53,337 nt of DNA, from contig CAJKMT010000005.1 in NCBI GenBank assembly GCA_905201055.1, positions 1 through 53,337 on the forward strand. The letters are read 5' to 3'. Positions 50,442-53,337 of the stretch are shown here, piece after piece. A program made the position numbers and the translations under genes. The notes below the pieces were generated by a model. It was not told the origin of the DNA. It searched no databases and was given only the letters and a program-made list of their open reading frames with translations. Source of the DNA: an uncultured Sutterella sp. Its GTDB lineage: Bacteria > Pseudomonadota > Gammaproteobacteria > Burkholderiales > Burkholderiaceae_F. Within the stretch, counting starts at the first letter, position 1. Each line of letters starts with the position of its first letter.

Positions 50442-53303
50442 TTAATCCTTTTTTTCCTTTTTTGCTTCTGCGATCAGAGCAGTGACAACCGCAGAGAGTT
50501 TCATGGAATTTGAAGCCTTGACACTCACCGTACGGTAACCGTGGCTCTCCTCGAGAACCGATTCAATAAATTTTTCGCGATCAGGCTGCCAAAGTGCGTG
50601 TCCCTTGGGGTTAAGCGATTTAAATTTTTGCACCGCATAACGCATCTGCTGACCGGTCGCAAAGAACCCGTCAATATGTTTTTCTGCGGCATAGGCACCG
50701 ACCTCTTCATGATAAGAGATGCTTCTGGCCCCTAACTCTGCCATGTCACCGGCAACGAAAAATCTCGGAGCCGGATAGCTTGTGAGCAAATCAATAGCCG
50801 CTTTCATACTGTCGGGATTGGCATTATAGGCGTCATCAATCACCGTCACATGACCGATTTGATGAACCTGACCACGCCCCTTAATCGCTTCGAAAGACTC
50901 CAAACCGCGTTTGATCACTTCAGGCGACACATTCATCGCCAGACACACGGCCGTAGCCGCCAGCGCATTCTTGAAATTGTGCTCTCCGCGCACTTTCATT
51001 TTGGCTTCAAATGTGCCGAGCGGTGTTTTAATCAGCGCCGTCATCCCGTTTGTTCCGGCCTTCAGGCACCCGGTGACATCTGAAGAGGCGTCAATTCCAA
51101 AGGTCATAATGTTGGCATGCTGCGCCATTTCAAGCCAAATCGTGCGACAGGCATCATCAGAGGGAATCACCGCTATGCCGCTTGAGGGCAAAACGCGATA
51201 AATTTCCCCGTTTTCACGAGCCGTTGCTTCTACCGTTTGCAAAAATTCCTGATGTTCACGCTGGGCATTGGTTACCAACGCCACCGTGGGCTGCACCAAG
51301 CCGCTCAAATAACGCATTTCACCCACGTGATTCATACCGGTTTCAATAACCGCCGCTTCATGGTGATCGCGAAGGCTCCAAAGCATCAGCGGCACGCCGA
51401 TGTCATTATTGAAATTGCCCTCGGTCGAAAAAGCATTTTCACCATAGCGCAGCTTCAAAATCGTAGCGATCATCTGAGTGGTTGTTGTCTTTCCGTTGCT
51501 GCCGGCAACCGCTGCCAACATAAGCGAGCGTCCCCGGCGCCAGAAACCGGCCGTCACGCCCAAAGCTATTTTCACGTCTTTGACAACAATTTGCGGCAAA
51601 GGACAATACACCTCATGATCCACTACGAGAGCCACCGCACCGGCATTCATTGCCTGATTGGCAAAATCATGTCCGTCAAACCGTTCCCCTTTCAGGGCAA
51701 AGAAAAGGGAGCCGCGAGTCACTTTACGAGTATCGGTGCAAACGTTAGTAAAAGGCACGTTGCTGCCGAACAGGTGAGAGCCCGGCAAAAGTCTCGAAAG
51801 GAACTTTACGTTCATCAGCGCATCAGACGGCGGGTTTTTCATCCATTGAGCGTTACGCGCTTCAACCACATCACTAAACGGATGTTTTACACCGTCAATT
51901 TCCTGATAAAGCTCATGCCCCTTACCCGCAATAAGAACCACATCTTCCGGGGCGGCATCAGTTATAGCTCTGAAAATAGCTTCACGACGGTCAACAATGA
52001 CCGTTTGCGGCGTACGCAGTCCCTGCGTCATTTGACGCAAAATCTCATTCGGATTTTCACTTCTGGGGTTGTCGCTTGTCAGAATCACGCAATCGGCATT
52101 TTCCTCTGCAACGCGAGCCATAATTGGGCGTTTGCCTGTATCACGATCACCTCCGGCCCCCAGCACAACCCATAATTTGCCCCGGCGGACCTTGGCCACA
52201 CCCTTCAGAGCTTCGAGCGCTTTTTGCACGGCATCGGGCGTGTGACTGTAATCAACAACAGCCAACGCAGCGCCTTCGTAGGGAACCTTTTGCATTCTGC
52301 CTGCCGGAGCAATCAAGAAGGGCAGTTTTTTAACAATGTCAGTCAATTCAAAGCCACGACACAAGGCCGCCCCAATCACACCCAGTAAATTTGAAATATT
52401 AAATTCACCGAAAACAGACATCTGAACGGTATGGCGCTCTTCTCCGTACACGATGTCAAACTGCATACCTTCGGGGAGCGGTCGAACGTTTTCAGCCGCC
52501 AATGAGTGAGTTCCGGCTAAGGCAATTGCACCTTTCATCGTGGTAACGATCGTATGAATATTTCGATGCACGCAGTGCTCTGCGAAACGCACTCCGGCCT
52601 CATCATCAATGTTAATCACGGCATGTTTAAGATCGGGCCAATTGAAAAGTATGCTTTTAGCCTTCTCATAAGCCTGCATATCGTGGTGATAATCGAGATG
52701 ATCGCGGGTTAAATTGGTAAACACGGCCACATCAAACCGAGTAGCCTGAAGGCGGCCCTGCTCCAGTCCGATGGAACTCGCCTCAATGGCAAAAGCCTTG
52801 GCATCAGATTTCAAAAGTGTTCTGTAGAGCCCTTGAAGCGTAACGGCATCCGGTGTTGTGAGCGGTGCACTTTCAAAGGCTCGCCCCTGCATAAAACAAC
52901 CGATTGTGCCGATGGCTGCACAGTTTTCTCCCAAATGAGTAAAAAGCTGCGATAACCAGTGAGATGAGGTCGTTTTGCCGTTGGTCCCTGTAATGCCAAT
53001 CGTGAACATTGAGGCACTGGGGTCGTGGTAAAAACCGGCGGCAAACTCTCCCAAATGAGCACTTAATTCCGGCACGGCAATGGCCGGTACCTTGAAAGTA
53101 CGCCGTATACCGTCATCTTCATAGACTAGAGCGCATGCCTTTTTAGCCGCATCAGCCAGAAAATCTCTTCCGTCACGGTGCAAACCGGGTACGGCAATGA
53201 ATACATCACCTTCACGCAAATGACGCGAATCCAATGTCAAACGGGTAGCCTGAGGGACCAGACGCTTTAACAAACTCACATAAGATTGGATGTTGTCAGT
53301 CAT
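50442..53303 (-). CDS. murE-murF: Fused MurE-MurF: meso-diaminopimelate ligase and D-Ala-D-Ala adding enzyme
   Basis: One open frame of 953 residues carries both enzymes. Residues 1 to about 490 are MurE, with Walker A GITGTNGKTTSSHW at 103-112, NLTRDHLDYHHDM and the DNPR motif near residue 411 that specifies meso-diaminopimelate, so the wall is DAP-type. From about M497 (codon at 51815) a MurF begins. It has its own TDTRKVTRGSLFFALKGERF start, ATP loop AAVAGSNGKTTTTQM near 600 and AYNANPDSMKAAID. The fusion is known in some Burkholderiales families. No stop codon or internal ribosome site is seen at the joint. The start overlaps the upstream gene's stop (ATGA). Confidence 0.96.
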   Translation of the reverse strand: MTDNIQSYVSLLKRLVPQATRLTLDSRHLREGDVFIAVPGLHRDGRDFLADAAKKACALVYEDDGIRRTFKVPAIAVPELSAHLGEFAAGFYHDPSASMFTIGITGTNGKTTSSHWLSQLFTHLGENCAAIGTIGCFMQGRAFESAPLTTPDAVTLQGLYRTLLKSDAKAFAIEASSIGLEQGRLQATRFDVAVFTNLTRDHLDYHHDMQAYEKAKSILFNWPDLKHAVINIDDEAGVRFAEHCVHRNIHTIVTTMKGAIALAGTHSLAAENVRPLPEGMQFDIVYGEERHTVQMSVFGEFNISNLLGVIGAALCRGFELTDIVKKLPFLIAPAGRMQKVPYEGAALAVVDYSHTPDAVQKALEALKGVAKVRRGKLWVVLGAGGDRDTGKRPIMARVAEENADCVILTSDNPRSENPNEILRQMTQGLRTPQTVIVDRREAIFRAITDAAPEDVVLIAGKGHELYQEIDGVKHPFSDVVEARNAQWMKNPPSDALMNVKFLSRLLPGSHLFGSNVPFTNVCTDTRKVTRGSLFFALKGERFDGHDFANQAMNAGAVALVVDHEVYCPLPQIVVKDVKIALGVTAGFWRRGRSLMLAAVAGSNGKTTTTQMIATILKLRYGENAFSTEGNFNNDIGVPLMLWSLRDHHEAAVIETGMNHVGEMRYLSGLVQPTVALVTNAQREHQEFLQTVEATARENGEIYRVLPSSGIAVIPSDDACRTIWLEMAQHANIMTFGIDASSDVTGCLKAGTNGMTALIKTPLGTFEAKMKVRGEHNFKNALAATAVCLAMNVSPEVIKRGLESFEAIKGRGQVHQIGHVTVIDDAYNANPDSMKAAIDLLTSYPAPRFFVAGDMAELGARSISYHEEVGAYAAEKHIDGFFATGQQMRYAVQKFKSLNPKGHALWQPDREKFIESVLEESHGYRTVSVKASNSMKLSAVVTALIAEAKKEKKD

Positions 53304-53337
53304 AGGGATTTCACTTTCGAGTATTTAATGTCGGTGG
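53300..53337 (-). CDS. Probable FtsI C-terminus (partial, window edge)
   Basis: The last 11 codons and TGA of an open frame end in the murEF start (ATGA overlap). The reading is TDIKYSKVKSL. In the dcw order the gene before murE is ftsI, the septal transpeptidase, and the coupled overlap supports that, but 11 residues are too few to prove identity. Confidence 0.45.
   Translation of the reverse strand, partial: TDIKYSKVKSL

Overview
The window looks like a chromosomal segment of a betaproteobacterium in the order Burkholderiales, most likely a gut-type Sutterellaceae relative (Sutterella/Parasutterella-like; this placement is inference). The reasons are the accB-accC-prmA-DUF3426-kinase run, the PP0621-type zinc-ribbon gene beside ampD, the fused murE-murF gene in a complete dcw cluster running into lpxC, and a DcuC carrier typical of anaerobic C4-dicarboxylate metabolism. 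G+C is near one half by eye. Nearly all of the sequence is tightly packed housekeeping genes, with short gaps that hold clear hairpin terminators.

Layout. 1-4670 (+): tail of accB, then accC, prmA, a DUF3426 membrane protein and a PfkB-family kinase. 4675-6892 (-): yggT, ampD, a PP0621-like zinc ribbon and a CcsA/YpjD-type membrane protein. 7004-13831 (+): a nine-gene run ffh-ruvC-ruvA-ruvB-ybgC-tolQ-tolR-tolA-unknown gene, closed by a terminator; tolB and pal are absent. 14097-14390 (+): an HU gene. 14488-16845: proS (-) and rppH (+), divergent. 17117-21844 (+): leuABCD behind an AT-rich control region. 21929-23770 (-): rplU-rpmA-obgE, with a terminator in the middle. 24072-26309 (+): a large phosphate transporter with a PhoU-like tail, behind a three-copy Pho-box-like repeat. 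26388-27474 (+): an ispB-type prenyl synthase and tRNA-Pro(CGG). 27581-28969 (-): dcuC. 29345-32298: a divergent pair, an OLD-family ATPase-TOPRIM nuclease (-) and a LOG-like Rossmann protein (+), followed by a MerR remnant; this is the most accessory-looking stretch. 32713-34425: coaE, yacG (+) and a mutT-type Nudix gene (-). 34480-37917: secA (-) and a DciA-like gene (+), divergent. 37919-53337 (-): a LysE-type exporter, lpxC and the dcw cluster ftsZ-ftsA-ftsQ-ddl-murC-murG-ftsW-murD-mraY-murEF, with the last codons of a probable ftsI at the window edge.

How the genes work together. The largest theme is envelope building and division: peptidoglycan precursor synthesis (murE-F, mraY, murD, murG, murC, ddl), septation (ftsW, ftsQ, ftsA, ftsZ), lipid A (lpxC), recycling (ampD), fatty acid initiation (accBC), the lipid carrier side (ispB-type), protein export (secA, ffh) and the Tol energy complex (tolQRA). 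Recombination (ruvCAB), leucine synthesis, phosphate uptake and fumarate/succinate exchange complete the set.

Most worth following: the OLD/LOG divergent pair with a 12-bp inverted repeat that places two similar -10 elements face to face; a Bacteroidota-like PiT-PhoU fusion with a Pho box; a leuABCD operon of gammaproteobacterial type; an FtsZ without the usual C-terminal partner-binding motif; and an unrecognised gene where tolB normally lies.
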